A stretch of DNA of 64,000 bases from Aporrectodea caliginosa (GCA_020284085.1 JACEVL010000832.1:741001-805000); one strand, 5' to 3'; counted from the stretch's first letter, positions 9,841-20,749 are shown. Numbers and translations: made by a program. Notes: generated by a model from the letters alone, not told the origin.

Positions 9841-10783
9841 GAGTACATTATCATCCTAGTATCCCACAAAATATGTTGGATTTAGAAATTACTTAGAAAA
9901 TGTGAAAATACACAAGGTCCAAGATCTGATGACTGTTCACAATTATGTACACATGGTGACCTGGTTACTATGCATATGGGGCTAGGGTGGGCTGAAGCCC
10001 CCCCTATCTACTGCTGCTTGCATACGGAGAATAGCGATCATTTATGCGTATCCATGGTCGCCAAATGGCTGGCGTCAGGATCAGATTATGATGATGATGA
10101 ATCACTATTAAAATTTAACGTGCAATTGATACTTTTTATTGTATTAATGTAACCAAAAACGTCGTGTGAGCACAGTGAGCATACTCGCACCTCGGCGCCA
10201 CAACGCAAAACTTTTGTCAGCATCTGCGACTTTGGCGCCTTAGGTTGTCTGGCACCTGGACTTCATCTAACTAACTCATAATCAGTTCATCACAGAATTG
10301 GGTTTCGCCTCAATTCCTTGCTAACCGCAAAACACAAAACTCACCTCTTGCAGGACCTTTTGCGTGCAAAGAAATCTTTCCGCTTTCGTTGTGCTACTTC
10401 TGACGGAGTGACGGTAACAGTGGTAGCATTATATATAGAGGCGCGATGACTATAACTAATCAAAGGACGTGCTAGCCCAATTCAGATATTCACACCGATT
10501 CCAGCCAAGTCTTCCGCAAATGAGTCATTAATGGAATTTAGTGAAGAAAACTGCTGTGACATCCTTGTAGGCCTACACTGTGTAGCCTATAGCCTAGAGA
10601 CAGCGGGAATCAGAAACACGATACCCGCTGGCAGCGATTATAAAACATTAATTTGAACTCGACGGAGAGGCAGACAGACAGACAGAGAGGGAGGGAGAGG
10701 GAGCGACTTGAGTAAACACGTAGGCTAAGTAGTTTTCTATGATGTTAGTGAATATTGAAACGCACTGTGAAGCTGATTTTGGA
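9841..10783. other. Mostly unassigned, with a partial MITE copy
   Basis: 9971-10007 repeats the left end of the MITE at 9399 (ATGGGGCTAGGGTGGGCTGA). A GACA/GAGG-rich tract lies at 10665-10705. Nothing else is recognisable. Confidence 0.4.
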
Positions 10784-10915
10784 TGGCGGGTCTCCTTTTT
10801 TAGGTGGCGGTTCTCATAATTCGGGTGGCGGGTCTCACAATGCAGGTGGCGGGTCTCAAATCAGAGGTGCTGGGTCTGAAATCCGAGGTGCCGGATCTCA
10901 GACCCGGCGAGACCC
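10784..10915 (+). repeat. Right subterminal repeats of the hAT-like element
   Basis: Five or six degenerate units of about 20 bp around GGTGGCGGGTCTC. A related motif (GGTGCCGGGTCTC) lies near the left end at 966-979, and an inverted GAGACCCGG occurs at 10907-10915. Subterminal arrays of this kind are common transposase-binding sites in hAT elements; binding here is inferred. Confidence 0.6.
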
Positions 10916-10920
10916 GGCTG

Positions 10921-10933
10921 AATTTAACCACTG
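10921..10933 (-). repeat. Right terminal inverted repeat
   Basis: AATTTAACCACTG, the exact reverse complement of 940-952. It is followed directly by the duplicated GTGCATAC at 10934-10941. Confidence 0.85.
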
Positions 10934-11802
10934 GTGCATACCTGCATGTATATGCATACAGATATGAATACACATATACGTACGCATAGATACATTTGTA
11001 TAGGTATATATTTGTACACGTATATATGTGCAAGGTTTCTGCACCTATGTATATATATGTACAGGTGTATATGTATACGTCTAAATGTATATGTATATAT
11101 GTATGTAGCCTATATGTGCACAAGTATCGATGTATATGTATGCGTATACGTATGTATATTGTGCATATAATTATATGTGTATGTGAAAGTATATGTGGTC
11201 TAGAGTGTTCTTGGAAATATTTGGAAACCGAAGCTTGTTGTGTCGTATTCGGTCTGGAACTGTTGCAGTTCATTTTCTGAACAGCTTTGGCTGGCATCTT
11301 AATCAGCATTATGTTGACGCCATATAAGACGAACTGTGTGTTCCACAGCATATATATATTTACACTGTATGTATTTTATATGTTTATATGTTATATATAA
11401 CATATATGTGTTTATATAAATGTATATATATATATATGAATAGCGATGCTTCGTTCTGTTTCCATGATCAGCAATCTCTGGTCGATCCATCGCTGCAACT
11501 GATTTTCCCATTTGATTATGTCAATGATAAAGTAGAGTCAACAAAACCAGACTTAGCAGCCTTAGCTGTGTTTCTTCGGAAGATATGCCATTCAAATCTT
11601 TGCACCGAAGAACATGCGTCTCCTAGATTACTCTGTAGGCTATACATGCCATATATCAAGAATCTGGGATTGTAATTTAAATTTCTTCTTGCGATTTAAC
11701 TCGAAGTATATATGCTTCCGCGTATAGGGTATACGCATATATTTACACACGTACGCCTACGTATACATATACTTATACATATACATCTATACTTATACAT
11801 AT

Positions 11803-12010
11803 GTGGGGCACGGTGGTGTAGGGATATGTTCGGTGCCTTGCAGCCGGAGGGTTGCGGGTTCTAATCCACCTCAAGCCGCCGCGTAGCGACCCTGGGCAAG
11901 TCCTTCACTCGCAATGCGCTTCGGCGTGAAACTCCGATTGTAGTCGGGAGCTGTATAGTCGGGAGCGCCTCTGAGTAGAAATCTTGAAGGGGCGCTATAA
12001 CAAGTGTTCA
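11803..12010 (+). mobile_element. tRNA-headed SINE with a LINE-type tail
   Basis: The head has a box A-like TGGTGTAGGGA (11814-11824) and a box B-like GGTTCTAATCC (11857-11867). The body is followed by GGGAGCGCCTCTGAGTAG and TTGAAGGGGCGCTATAA at 11961-12000. The same tail ends the LINE at 12859-13969. The copy in unit B (22797-22985) occupies the homologous position, so the SINE predates the duplication. Confidence 0.8.
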
Positions 12011-12334
12011 TACATACATATACAGTATACGTATGTATATATACATAAGCTGGTGTCCTTGGCATTAGGATAACAGTGCTATAGAAGTAATTGGATTAGT
12101 TCATTGGATTCGAATTCTAGTCAATCTAGATGAATTACAGAAGCTTTGTATATCTGTTTTCAGTGCTGTCTTCTGTTTTCTTTGTTCTCCGGTTGTTTTC
12201 TTTGCTGTCTGTTTTAATTGTAAAATTGTCTAACTGTTTAATTTGTTGCATGTTGAATGTCGTTCGCGTTCAGGAAATGTCTTTTCAATATCATTTAGTG
12301 TTTTTGTGAGATTCTTAGGAGGCGAGATATATGA

Positions 12335-12620
12335 ATGTTCAGATACACATTCGCGCAAATTTCCTTCAGCACAAACCTGCGTCAGGCTAATTGGCTTTTG
12401 GTTGAACGGATCACTAAGTTCAAAATTGAACGATTGATCTTTAAAGCCAATGATAATATCCTCCCATCATACGCTCCATTGGAGTACTGCAATGGAATAG
12501 CTATTGGCTACACATGATTCTTCAAAGACCAGGGTTTGAAGAAAATACGACCACGGCGCAGGTATCGTAACATCGATGTAACAACTGGACGATTTGTGCT
12601 TTGAGGTTGTATGACCGAAC
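12335..12620 (+). repeat. Conserved block of the duplicated unit, unknown function
   Basis: Matches 23330-23590 well, and its core at about 12478-12610 also resembles 20525-20660. In copy B one frame stays open for 86 codons (23356-23616) with a TTG start. In copy A it is broken by a stop after GCTACACATGA. I do not recognise the peptide. It could be a relic of an element's coding region. Confidence 0.5.
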
Positions 12621-12624
12621 AACA

Positions 12625-12760
12625 TAAGTAAGTAAGTAAATAAGAATATTCTTTATTGGTAAAATACCAGAATCCGAACCCATGACCAAGAGATGGTAGG
12701 TCGACGTGTTACCACTCGACCACACCCAGTCTATATACAGCGGTTCAGTATAGAAAATAG
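12625..12760 (-). repeat. tRNA-like SINE fragment, minus strand
   Basis: The reverse strand reads GTGGTCGAGTGG (box A-like), then GGTTCGGATTC (box B-like) 35 bp further on, with a TTTATTCTT-type tail. The unit B counterpart (23588-23650) lacks the sequence around the second box. No cloverleaf good enough for a functional tRNA was seen. Confidence 0.5.
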
Positions 12761-12858
12761 GAAGAAGTCCACTCACACCGACATGCACAGAGCATTGACC
12801 CGTGCAGTATAGCTATAGCCTTCTTAAATACATATTGTATTATTGTTTAGACTGTATT

Positions 12859-13917
12859 GGTTCCTTCCTCCATGACCGTTCTTTCTCTGTCGTTCACGGG
12901 TCTACCAGGACTCCATGGGTTCCTGCCCCGTATGGACTGCCCACAGGGTTCTGTGCTGGGCCCTCTTCTATACATTATCTATACTGCTGATCTTGGTCCT
13001 CTCTTAGCCGCACTTTCTATGCTGAGCCAGTCTTATGCGGATGACCTGCAGGCTTATTTGCCCTGTCCTGCGTCAGCAGCCATTACCGCAGTCCGGTCCA
13101 TGAACCGGGCAATGGAGGCTCTGGAGGCCTGGATGTCCTCCAATCGGATACGGCTGAACTCTTCTAAGACCCAGCTTATTTGGCTTGGCACGCGCCAGCA
13201 GCTTGCCAAGATTGACCTGGAGGCCCTTGCCCAGGAGTTCCCGCAGTTTACCTTCTCATCCTCTGTCCGGGACCTTGGTGTCACTTTGGACCAAGAACTA
13301 ACCTTCACGCGGCATATCAACCTACTATGCCGCGCTTGCTACTACCAGCTGCGTCAGCTTAGAGTGGTCTTCCGTTCTTTAACCTCTAATGCTGCCTTAA
13401 CGCTTATCCACTCTTTTATTGTTTCTCGCCTTGATTACTGCAGCGCCCTCTATGTGGGTCTTCCGGAGGCTCGGGTTGGGTGCTTGGTTCGGGTCATGCG
13501 AGCGGCGGCACGCCTCATTGGCCGCATCGCAAGATTCGGCCATGTTAGTGATTACATGCGGGATGTCTTGCATTGGCTCCCTTTCCCGCAGCGGATAACT
13601 TACCATATATATCTGCCTTGGTCTGGCGCTGCCTCGCGGGTGTGGCCCCTGTTTACTTACAGGAGCTCTGCTGCTCCACCCTGAGCGTCCAGCGCCGTGG
13701 TTCTCTCCGCTCCTCTAAGCAGGTTGAGCTTCTTGTTCCCCGGTCACGGACCTCTATTATGCAGCGCCGTGCCTTCTCTGTTGCTGGCCCTGCAATCTGG
13801 AATGAGCTCCTGTGGATCTACGCCTCATGCATAGAGCCCTTGCGGCCACATTCTTCTCTAACCTCAAGACTGTTCTCTTTAGCCGGGGTTGAGTTGAGTC
13901 GGGAGCGCTTCTGAGTA
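12859..13917 (+). pseudogene. LINE reverse-transcriptase C-terminal half, frameshifted
   Basis: The first frame (to about 13600) carries block B CPQGSVLGPLLY, the catalytic SYADDLQAY, and the downstream LNSSKTQLIWLGT and VRDLGVTLD blocks. Near 13600 the coding sense shifts to the frame ending at 13914, which gives WRCLAGVAPVYLQELC and RRAFSVAGPAIWNEL. The YADD centre is intact, but the N-terminal half and endonuclease are absent, so it cannot move by itself. Confidence 0.85.
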
Positions 13918-13969
13918 GATAATCTTGAAGGGGCGCTATATAAATCTTTGAAATGAATGAATGAATGAA
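12859..13969 (+). mobile_element. 5'-truncated LINE of the CR1/Jockey group
   Basis: Inserted in unit A between ACTGTATT and TTCATGGC. Unit B (about 23770-23780) shows the uninterrupted site. The element is cut at the 5' end just before reverse-transcriptase block B. It ends in GGGAGCGCTTCTGAGTAG, GGGGCGCTATATAAAT and a GAAT microsatellite tail. No clear target duplication is visible. The short microsatellite tail and truncation fit CR1-like elements. Confidence 0.85.
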
Positions 13970-13984
13970 TTCATGGCATGAAGT

Positions 13985-14480
13985 AGATTTACAAAGCGCA
14001 GGTATTAATAATTAAATAAACTGCAAATAACAGCAGCTCGGCTTTGTCAGATGACGTGAACAGGTGAGACTTTACTTTCTTCCTGAAGTTTTCGATAGAA
14101 AGTTCCGGAAGACGGAGTTCGACGAACAGCGCATTCCAAACCGTTGTTCTTGTACGCTTTGAAATAATGGCCTTGAAGACAGGACACGATTCCGTTGTCC
14201 TTGGTTTCGCAAGAACAAAACTCCTAAGCACGGATGCAGAGCTGGAATTAAGTCGAGATCTCGCAGAAAGCTGATGACTTGAGACAATGACAGCATCCAA
14301 ATTCATTGAATTAAGCCGAGAGATGGAAGGCGTCGACAGAATTACCAACAATCGATGGAAATCAGAAGGAAGAAGTGTCGAAACATTCTTAGGCAACTTC
14401 GGCTGACTATGCAGCAGAAGCGTTAAGGCTTTTATCCCTTTTCTTTGCACAATCAGATTTGTCTTCAATCAGCGGAAAGC
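13985..14480 (-). pseudogene. LINE-like C-terminal relic, minus strand
   Basis: A 159-codon open frame on the minus strand whose last third resembles LINE reverse-transcriptase tails (TRTTVWNALFVELRLPELS, then FRKKVKSHLF). The copy in unit B (23794-24273) is also open over the same length. The stretch shared by both is long for a relic, and the N-terminal part is not recognised. Confidence 0.5.
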
Positions 14481-14694
14481 ACAGCAGCGCTCGTCCTCGG
14501 CTGCTGCTAGTATTCGCCCGCGAGACTCTGCGTTGACAGAGAGAGAGACGTCATTGGATCATGTGACGATGATACGACCGTTTCAATTAGCCAACGTCAT
14601 AACGAGGATTTCTCATGGCCGTTGATGATGATGCTCATGCTGACCGATGTGATGCTACTGTTGATTAATGCTGAATTACTGTCCATGGCTTTTT

Positions 14695-14870
14695 TTAGAG
14701 TGCAGTTCTACACAAAAGTGCAATTCTAAATGAATTTGTGCAGCTGTAAAAGCAATTTTGTGCAGTTAAAAATAGCTAAAAAGGTCATTGTCATCCCATT
14801 GGTAATTAATTACCATGGCAGAAGGGGTTGTGCAGTTCTAAAAATTCCCTTTAAAACCCTGCTAATGCTG
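14695..14870 (+). repeat. GTGCAGTT-rich short repeat, copy 1
   Basis: About 170 bp with internal GTGCAGTTCTA / GTGCAATTCTA motifs and a conserved TCATCCCATTGG. Other copies are at 24685-24860 and 30365-30545. The third lies outside the duplicated units, so this is an independent dispersed repeat. Confidence 0.65.
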
Positions 14871-14879
14871 ATAATGCTG

Positions 14880-15047
<168 letters not shown>

Positions 15048-15233
15048 CGATTTTTTCTATTGGTTTTAACGACGTTTATGAGCTCAAGAGCGGATATACT
15101 GTTGGGGCTTCGCGTCAGGATCTCGAATATATGTTTGAATCTGTTTCTTCTGGTGAGAAACTCTGATTTTTAAAGAGATTTGTTCGGTTGTGCGGTGGTT
15201 TTCACGCTTGACTGCGCCTGCGTCATACAGGTG

Positions 15234-15393
15234 CGTGCAGTGACCTCTGACCTAGTTCTTCCGCTGGTGCACGGCCGACTGTTTACATCGGGTCGTGGCA
15301 GTGCATTATTTAGCGTGCAGTGACCTCTGACCTAGTTCTTCCGCTGGTGTACGGCGTTTGTTTACATCGGGTCGTGGCAGTGCACTATTCATT
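15234..15393 (+). repeat. 80-bp tandem duplication in the LINE 5' untranslated region
   Basis: Two adjacent copies (15234-15313 and 15314-15393) share GTGCAGTGACCTCTGACC, TTCTTCCGCTGGTG and TTTACATCGGGTCGTGGCAG. Tandem 5' monomers act as promoters in some LINEs; that role is only inferred here. Confidence 0.8.
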
Positions 15394-15506
15394 GAGTCGG
15401 GGCAGCGCATTTTGCATGTTCACTGAACATTGCAGTGGCCCGCTTTTAGCCCGCGTTTGACCCTCGCTAGTGGGCTCAAAAACCCACAAGGACAAATTTG
15501 ACCCGA

Positions 15507-18500
15507 ATGAGTTTGTCATCTTTTCCGTCGCCTCGTACTTCCTCCTCCCCTCGCTCGTCACGGAAGGCGAGGGGCACATGCAGCATATGTCTCACATCTA
15601 GACTACTCCACAACAAAGATGGGAAAATACATCGTCACGGTCCCAGAACTGATCCGTGCCCAGGATCTAACAGACCTCCCTTGGAGGCTGCATGCGACGG
15701 GGATAACGGTTCAACTGCCAACTTGGTATGTGAGGCGGAGCGACCGGCGGTCGCAGGGGGCTACTTTGCGTGCGACCCCCCGTTGACGGCTGCGGAGGAT
15801 GCCTCCGCTGAGACGGGATCTGGGCTGTCGATGCAAAGCGAGTCCATGCCGCACCCGTGCCTGCGATCTGCCCTCATGAGGCATATACCCAAAGGAGCCA
15901 GGCCAAGCACATGCGTCTTACTCACCAACATCCTAAGCCGCATCATAAAGACACCTGCTAGTCTAGAGAACTGGAAATGTCTGCTGAGCTTCGGGGCTAC
16001 CGTTCTGGCACAGCCTGCGAGAGGTGGCCGTCGTCACAACTTGTCTGCCACCATCAAGAAAAGAGTTGGTGACTTTCTCAACAACTGGCCTTCGGAGGCT
16101 GAGAAGTTGTTCTCGCCGGACAACGATACCTGTGGCCGACCCAACAAAACAGCAGTAAATAAAGAACACACCATCAGAGCGGCAGTTTCGTCGAAAATAG
16201 AAGATGGAAACTTAAGGGCAGCGGCAAGAATACTGTGCTCGGGTGAGACGCCGGCTCCTGTCTGTGACGCGACCTTCAAGGAGTTGTCGGCGAAGCACCC
16301 CATTCCGCCACGGGACCACATGCCTGGCGGCCTCGTGTCAACGACGGAACCATTCCAAACATCGGAACTAGAGGTGCGCCGACTTATCCGCACTTTTCCG
16401 GCGGGATCATCGGGGGGGCCGGACGGACTGCGCCCCCAGCACATCGTCGAGCTGGTTGACACGGCCGAGTCGGGACCGGCGCTTGTCGCTGCCATCACGG
16501 CGTTCATCAACCTCCTCCTGGCGGGTTGCTGCCCTCCGGAAATTCGTGCCACTTTCTTTGGAGGCACCCTCATGGCGCTCAGCAAGAAATCAGGAGGCCT
16601 GCGCCCAATCGTGGTTGGGTATCTCTGGCGCAGGCTGGCTGCAAAATGCGCGAATGCATTCGCAATTACCAGGATCGCAGGTTATCTGCCCCCGAGACAA
16701 CTCGGTGTTGGAGTGGCGGGAGGGGCGGAAGCGGCAGTGCACGCGGTACGCCGTTTCATGTCGACAGCGGAGGAGGAAGCAGTCCTAATTAAGATCGACT
16801 TTGCCAACGCCTTCAACTGCCTCTTCCGCGATCGTATGTTGGCTGCGGTCGATGAGATGGTGCCAGAGTTGGCTGCATTCTGCCACCTTGCATACGAGGA
16901 ATCGTCCCGCCTCAAATTCGGAGGCTATACTGTGTGGTCTCAGCTGGGCCCTCAACAAGGCGATCCTCTTGGTCCGCTTTTGTTCTGCCTCCCGCTCCAG
17001 CCGATCTTGCTTAAGCTTCAGTCGCCTCTGTCCATTGGCTACCTGGACGATCTCTCGTTGGGTGGGTCGCCGGAGGTGGTGGCGGCGGACGTGGAAACCA
17101 TCGAGCGTGGATGTGCGGAGTTGGGCCTGAGCTTGAATCGCACAAAATGCGAGATCATTGCACACCCCGGGGTGGAGCTCGAATATGACGCCCTCAGACA
17201 GTTCGCCCGCATTGATCCGGGCTCCGCCATGCTGCTGGGTGCGCCGATCTTAGATTCGGACGCCCTTCGTGTGGCTCTGGAGGAGCGTGAGGAGGAGCTG
17301 GGCCGGGCCCTTGACCGGCTGGCTCTTATAGGTAGACAAGACGCCCTGTTACTCCTGCGATGCTCTTTGGGATCTCCAAAGCTGCTCTACACCATGAGAT
17401 GCTCACCATGTGACGGCCACCCGGGCCTGGAGTCCTACGATCGCCGCCTTCACAACGGATTAGAAGCTATTCTCAACATCAAGTTTACAGTTTCTCAGTG
17501 GCGACAGGTGACTCTCCCCATCAAGATGGGTGGTTTGGGCGTTCGTAGGGTGTCCTCGCTGGCACTTCCCGCCTTTTTGGCCTCGGCCGCGGGCACCCTC
17601 GAACTTCAGTCGTCCATCCTTGGAGAGCTCTCCTCAACGGCAGACATCCGCTTCCTGTCCAGTCTGGAGGAATGGAGGAGTAGGACAGGGATCAGCTCTG
17701 ACGCATTCGAGACGCCCCGCTCCCAGGCCGGATGGGACCTACCCCTCATTTTGAGGGAGGTGGCCGAGGTGGAGGCGGGCCTCGTGGATCCCCTGGAGCG
17801 GGCGAGATACAAGGCAGTCTCGGCGCAGCACGCAGGGGACTGGCTGTATGCGTTGCCGATCGCCTCCTGTGGCCTTCGTCTGAGCGACGATGCAGTCAGG
17901 ATCGCCGTTGGCTTGAGACTGGGTGCAGCCATCTGCCAACCACATTCCTGCCGATGTGGAGCGTCAGTCAGCGTGATCAGTCAGAGGCAATCACGGGTTG
18001 TCCTGCCCTCTCGGTTTCGGAAGGATCGCTAGGCATGGTGCAATAAACGACATCATATGCCGGAGCCTCATAAAAGCTGGCTTCCCGGCAGTGAAGGAAC
18101 CACCGGGCCTGGTTCGCTCAGACGGCAAAAGACCTGACGGCCTTACTTTGATCCCGTGGCGGGTAGGCAAGAGCCTCGTGTGGGACGCCACGGTGATCGA
18201 TACCTTAGCGACGTCATATGTGTCAGCGACCGCCATCAGAGCTGGTGCTGCGGCGGAAATAGCGGCTTTAAGAAAAACAACGAAATACACTGCTCTGCTG
18301 GAGGAGTACGAATTTGTGCCTCTTGCCTTCGAAACGCTGGGCCCCATGGGCGCCGCCTGCATGTCCCTGATCACCGACATCGGGAGACTTTTAGCTCTGG
18401 TGTCAGGAGACCAACGCGAAGCCACATACTTGTTCCAACGTATATCTCTAACCATACAGCGCTTTAACGCTGTTGCAATCTGCGGCACCTTTGCCAGCCT

Positions 18501-18525
18501 TTTGCCCGAGCCCGAGGAGTTCTAA
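15507..18525 (+). pseudogene. LINE polyprotein: zinc finger, reverse transcriptase, restriction-like endonuclease
   Basis: The ATG at 15507 is the first in frame. A zinc-binding motif (CSIC, then IHRHGPRTDPC) lies near residues 25-55. Reverse-transcriptase blocks follow: GGLRPIVVG, IKIDFANAFNC (block A), GPQQGDPLGPLLF (block B), IGYLDDLSLGG (block C) and LNRTKCEI (block D). The frame ends at 18032, but homology shifts at about 17960-17985 into the frame ending at 18525. That frame carries HGLSC, GRIARH, the endonuclease signature GKRPDGLTLIP and VWDATVIDT, and LFQRISLTIQR. One frameshift thus separates the polymerase from the endonuclease. Otherwise the gene is intact for about 1000 codons. 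Confidence 0.88.
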
Positions 18526-18549
18526 CCGTTCCAGACTTTTATCATTTTA

Positions 18550-18665
18550 AACAAAAAAGAAAAAAAATAATAATAATAACAATAACAATAATAATAATGA
18601 TGATGATGATAATAATAATAGTAATAAAATAATAATAATAATAATTATTATAATTATTATTATAA
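18550..18665 (+). repeat. AAT-rich tail and microsatellite after the LINE
   Basis: AAAAAATAATAATAATAAC followed by AAT, ATG and ATT repeats. Unit B starts directly after it. Confidence 0.9.
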
Positions 18666-19157
18666 TCGACCATCCCCGGTGCACTGTTGAGAGCAATGCA
18701 TCCGGAGTTATATAAACCTATACCAGCATGAGGGCACGTGGAGCCCATATAATGTCTTCACGTGGGACCATCATGGAGCTTATACATTATTGGCATCTTG
18801 AAACGGTAAAACACTGGAAAATTGGTCTTAGATTTTCGTCAAAATTAGCAATTAGCATTTAATGTGTTTTCTATGATTGTATAAGACAAACGTTTTAGTC
18901 AATATTGAACGCTGTCCGTTGTAAAAGCCTAATCTGACTACAGAGTCGCTGAGAGTCATCTAAAAAGCGCTATATTAATTGGCTTGATATATAAATAAAG
19001 GATAATTAAAGGATATTCTTACATACTTATATATATATATACTTACAAACATGCATGCATACATACAAACTTACCTATACATATAATACATACATGCACA
19101 CAAACATAAAAATCTGCGTCAAATAAAAAAAAATTGAATTTAAAAGAAATAGCCTAT
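18666..19157 (+). repeat. Unit B, left part of the duplicated segment
   Basis: Aligns with 98-593, with small differences such as one TCCCATA shortened near 18750. The alignment stops at AGCCTAT and resumes at 21438. Confidence 0.8.
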
Positions 19158-19246
19158 AGGCGTGAGTGATGTGAAGCTTCTCGAGAAATATAATTATACA
19201 TATGCCTATTATATGTGTATATATGCAGATAGATAGGCTATATATA

Positions 19247-19684
19247 TAGATAGATAGATAGATAGATAGATAGATGGATGGATGGATGGATGGATGGATG
19301 GATGGATGGATGGATGGATGGATGGATGGATGGATGGAGTGGGTGGGTGGGTGGGTGGGTGGTGGGTGGGTGGGTGGGTGGGTGGGTGGGTGGGTGGGTG
19401 GGTGAGTGGGTGGGTGGGTGGGTGGGTGGGTGGGTGGGGGATTGGGTGGGTGGGTGGGTGGGTGGGTGGGTGGGTGGGTGGGTGGGTGGGTGGGTGGGTG
19501 GGTGGGTGGGTGGATGGATGGATGGATGGATGGATGGATGGATGGATGGATGGATGGATGGATGGATGGATGGATGGATGGATGGATGGATGGATGGATG
19601 GATGGATGGATGGATGGATGGATGGATGGATGGATGGATGGATGGATCGATGGATCGATGGATGGATGGATGGATGGATGGATG

Positions 19685-19724
<40 letters not shown>

Positions 19725-19752
19725 TACAGACAGACAGACAGACAGACAGATA
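19247..19752 (+). repeat. Block-structured tetranucleotide array
   Basis: Runs GATA, then GATG, then GGTG (19338-19510), then GATG again (19512-19686), then GACA (19687-19750), with sharp changes between blocks. Long open frames in several phases come only from the repeat. Confidence 0.95.
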
Positions 19753-19974
19753 GTTCTTTATTGGAATGCCAATTGCGAACCGCATTAAAAAAAATTTACC
19801 GTACAGTATCGATAAATTCAACTATGTATCAAGATTGTTCCACGTTCCCCAAATTTACCCATATTTTGTTTTATATGTCTGGTTATTTTTAAGAAATGTT
19901 ATTAAGAAACGTTATCCTTGTCCCTAGTAACAAATAGGTTATTGCGCTCAGTTATGTATCGTATATCATCCTAA

Positions 19975-20301
19975 TTATGAACGTTTTCCTGGTGGAATTA
20001 CTCGGTCATGAACACGAAGGCGCAAAAAGTGTTCAGCAAACTTGATGGGGGAGCAAGTCGTGTAGTACATTATATCCCCGGTCTTTCTGTACTGATAAAA
20101 TAGCCGGAAGTTTGCTTCATAACATTGCTGCTCAGTGGTTGGAGTATTGGTGGAGAGGTATTGCCTTCTGGTGAGCCGCCGTAGGACCACCTCTCCACCT
20201 CTAGGCCCTCGCGCTCTCTCGGTGTAGTAAAGCCACAACACGCTGGTGAGACGTAGAGCACCTTGGCCAACGTCAATCAATCTTTCAAGACAGGATGACA
20301 T
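19975..20301 (-). CDS. Hypothetical 108-codon open frame, minus strand
   Basis: Starts with an ATG on the minus strand (ATGTCATCCTGTCTT) and has no simple-sequence composition. The peptide is arginine- and tyrosine-rich with no signal peptide or membrane segment. I recognise no domain. It lies in the part of unit B that has no counterpart in unit A, so it may belong to an unidentified mobile element. Chance is not excluded at this length. Confidence 0.3.
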   Translation of the reverse strand: MSSCLERLIDVGQGALRLTSVLWLYYTERARGPRGGEVVLRRLTRRQYLSTNTPTTEQQCYEANFRLFYQYRKTGDIMYYTTCSPIKFAEHFLRLRVHDRVIPPGKRS

Positions 20302-20524
20302 ATAGACGCATTATGTTTACAATATAGGGTATCTATAGCTCTGTGATAAGGCTGTTCAGATTAGTCCGGTATTTAATAAATGTTTTCAAATAGAATACGG
20401 GGTATGAAATTTCGTTCATCCTTCGGATGGGGAGGGTGAAGTTGGTGAGTTCTTGATCTTAGATGGTATTTGTTTTGTCTAGTTTGGGGAAAAGTCTCCG
20501 GATAACATCTTCAATCTTACTCTC

Positions 20525-20660
20525 TATTGGGGTACACTGCAATAAGACTGCTATGGGCTACACATGACTCTTCAAAGACTAGGCTTTGAAGAGAATTCGG
20601 CCGCCGAGGAGATATATGGTCAGAGTTGTTGCAGATTGCGCAGACCCTGTAGTTGTATAG
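20525..20660 (+). repeat. Diverged copy of the 12478-12610 block
   Basis: GGCTACACATGACTCTTCAA, AGGCTTTGAAGA and nearby bases match 12510-12545 and 23462-23500. It lies outside the aligned parts of units A and B, so this block exists independently of the duplication. Confidence 0.55.
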
Positions 20661-20698
20661 CGCGCTCCACGTCATGCAGACTTGGCCATATGTATACC

Positions 20699-20705
<7 letters not shown>

Positions 20706-20749
<44 letters not shown>

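Larger units (their letters stand above)
940..10933. mobile_element. hAT-like DNA transposon, 9994 bp, with nested elements
   Basis: The element starts CAGTGGTTAAATT (940-952) and ends with its exact reverse complement (10921-10933). It is flanked by the 8-bp direct repeat GTGCATAC. CAG-type ends with 8-bp duplications are the signature of the hAT superfamily. Unit B shows the empty site with homology resuming on both sides. Inside are a 27-bp minisatellite, a complete LTR retrotransposon, a LINE 3' relic, and a MITE. No transposase frame is visible, so it looks non-autonomous. Without the LTR element it is about 4.3 kb. Subterminal GGTGSCGGGTCTC-like motifs lie at 966-979 and 10784-10915. 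The boundary evidence is direct; assignment to hAT is inferred from ends and duplication length. Confidence 0.85.
15048..18556 (+). mobile_element. Nearly full-length LINE with restriction-like endonuclease
   Basis: Bounded on the left by AAT repeats and on the right by an A-rich then AAT-rich tract. It has a 5' untranslated region with an 80-bp tandem repeat, one long coding region with an N-terminal zinc-binding motif, a reverse transcriptase with YLDD, and a C-terminal PD-(D/E)XK-type endonuclease, followed by only about 30 bp of 3' untranslated sequence. Endonuclease position and single-frame layout place it with the early LINE clades (R2, R4/Dong, NeSL, Hero group). I cannot assign the clade. 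Known Dong elements insert in TAA repeats, which fits this location. Confidence 0.85.

Noticed and set aside
12850..13980. Target duplication of the truncated LINE
   Set aside because: Only a few bases (ATT) agree at the edges. The empty site in unit B does not support a longer duplication.
19075..19892. Proteins rich in HPSI or DGWM repeats
   Set aside because: Translation of tetranucleotide repeats.
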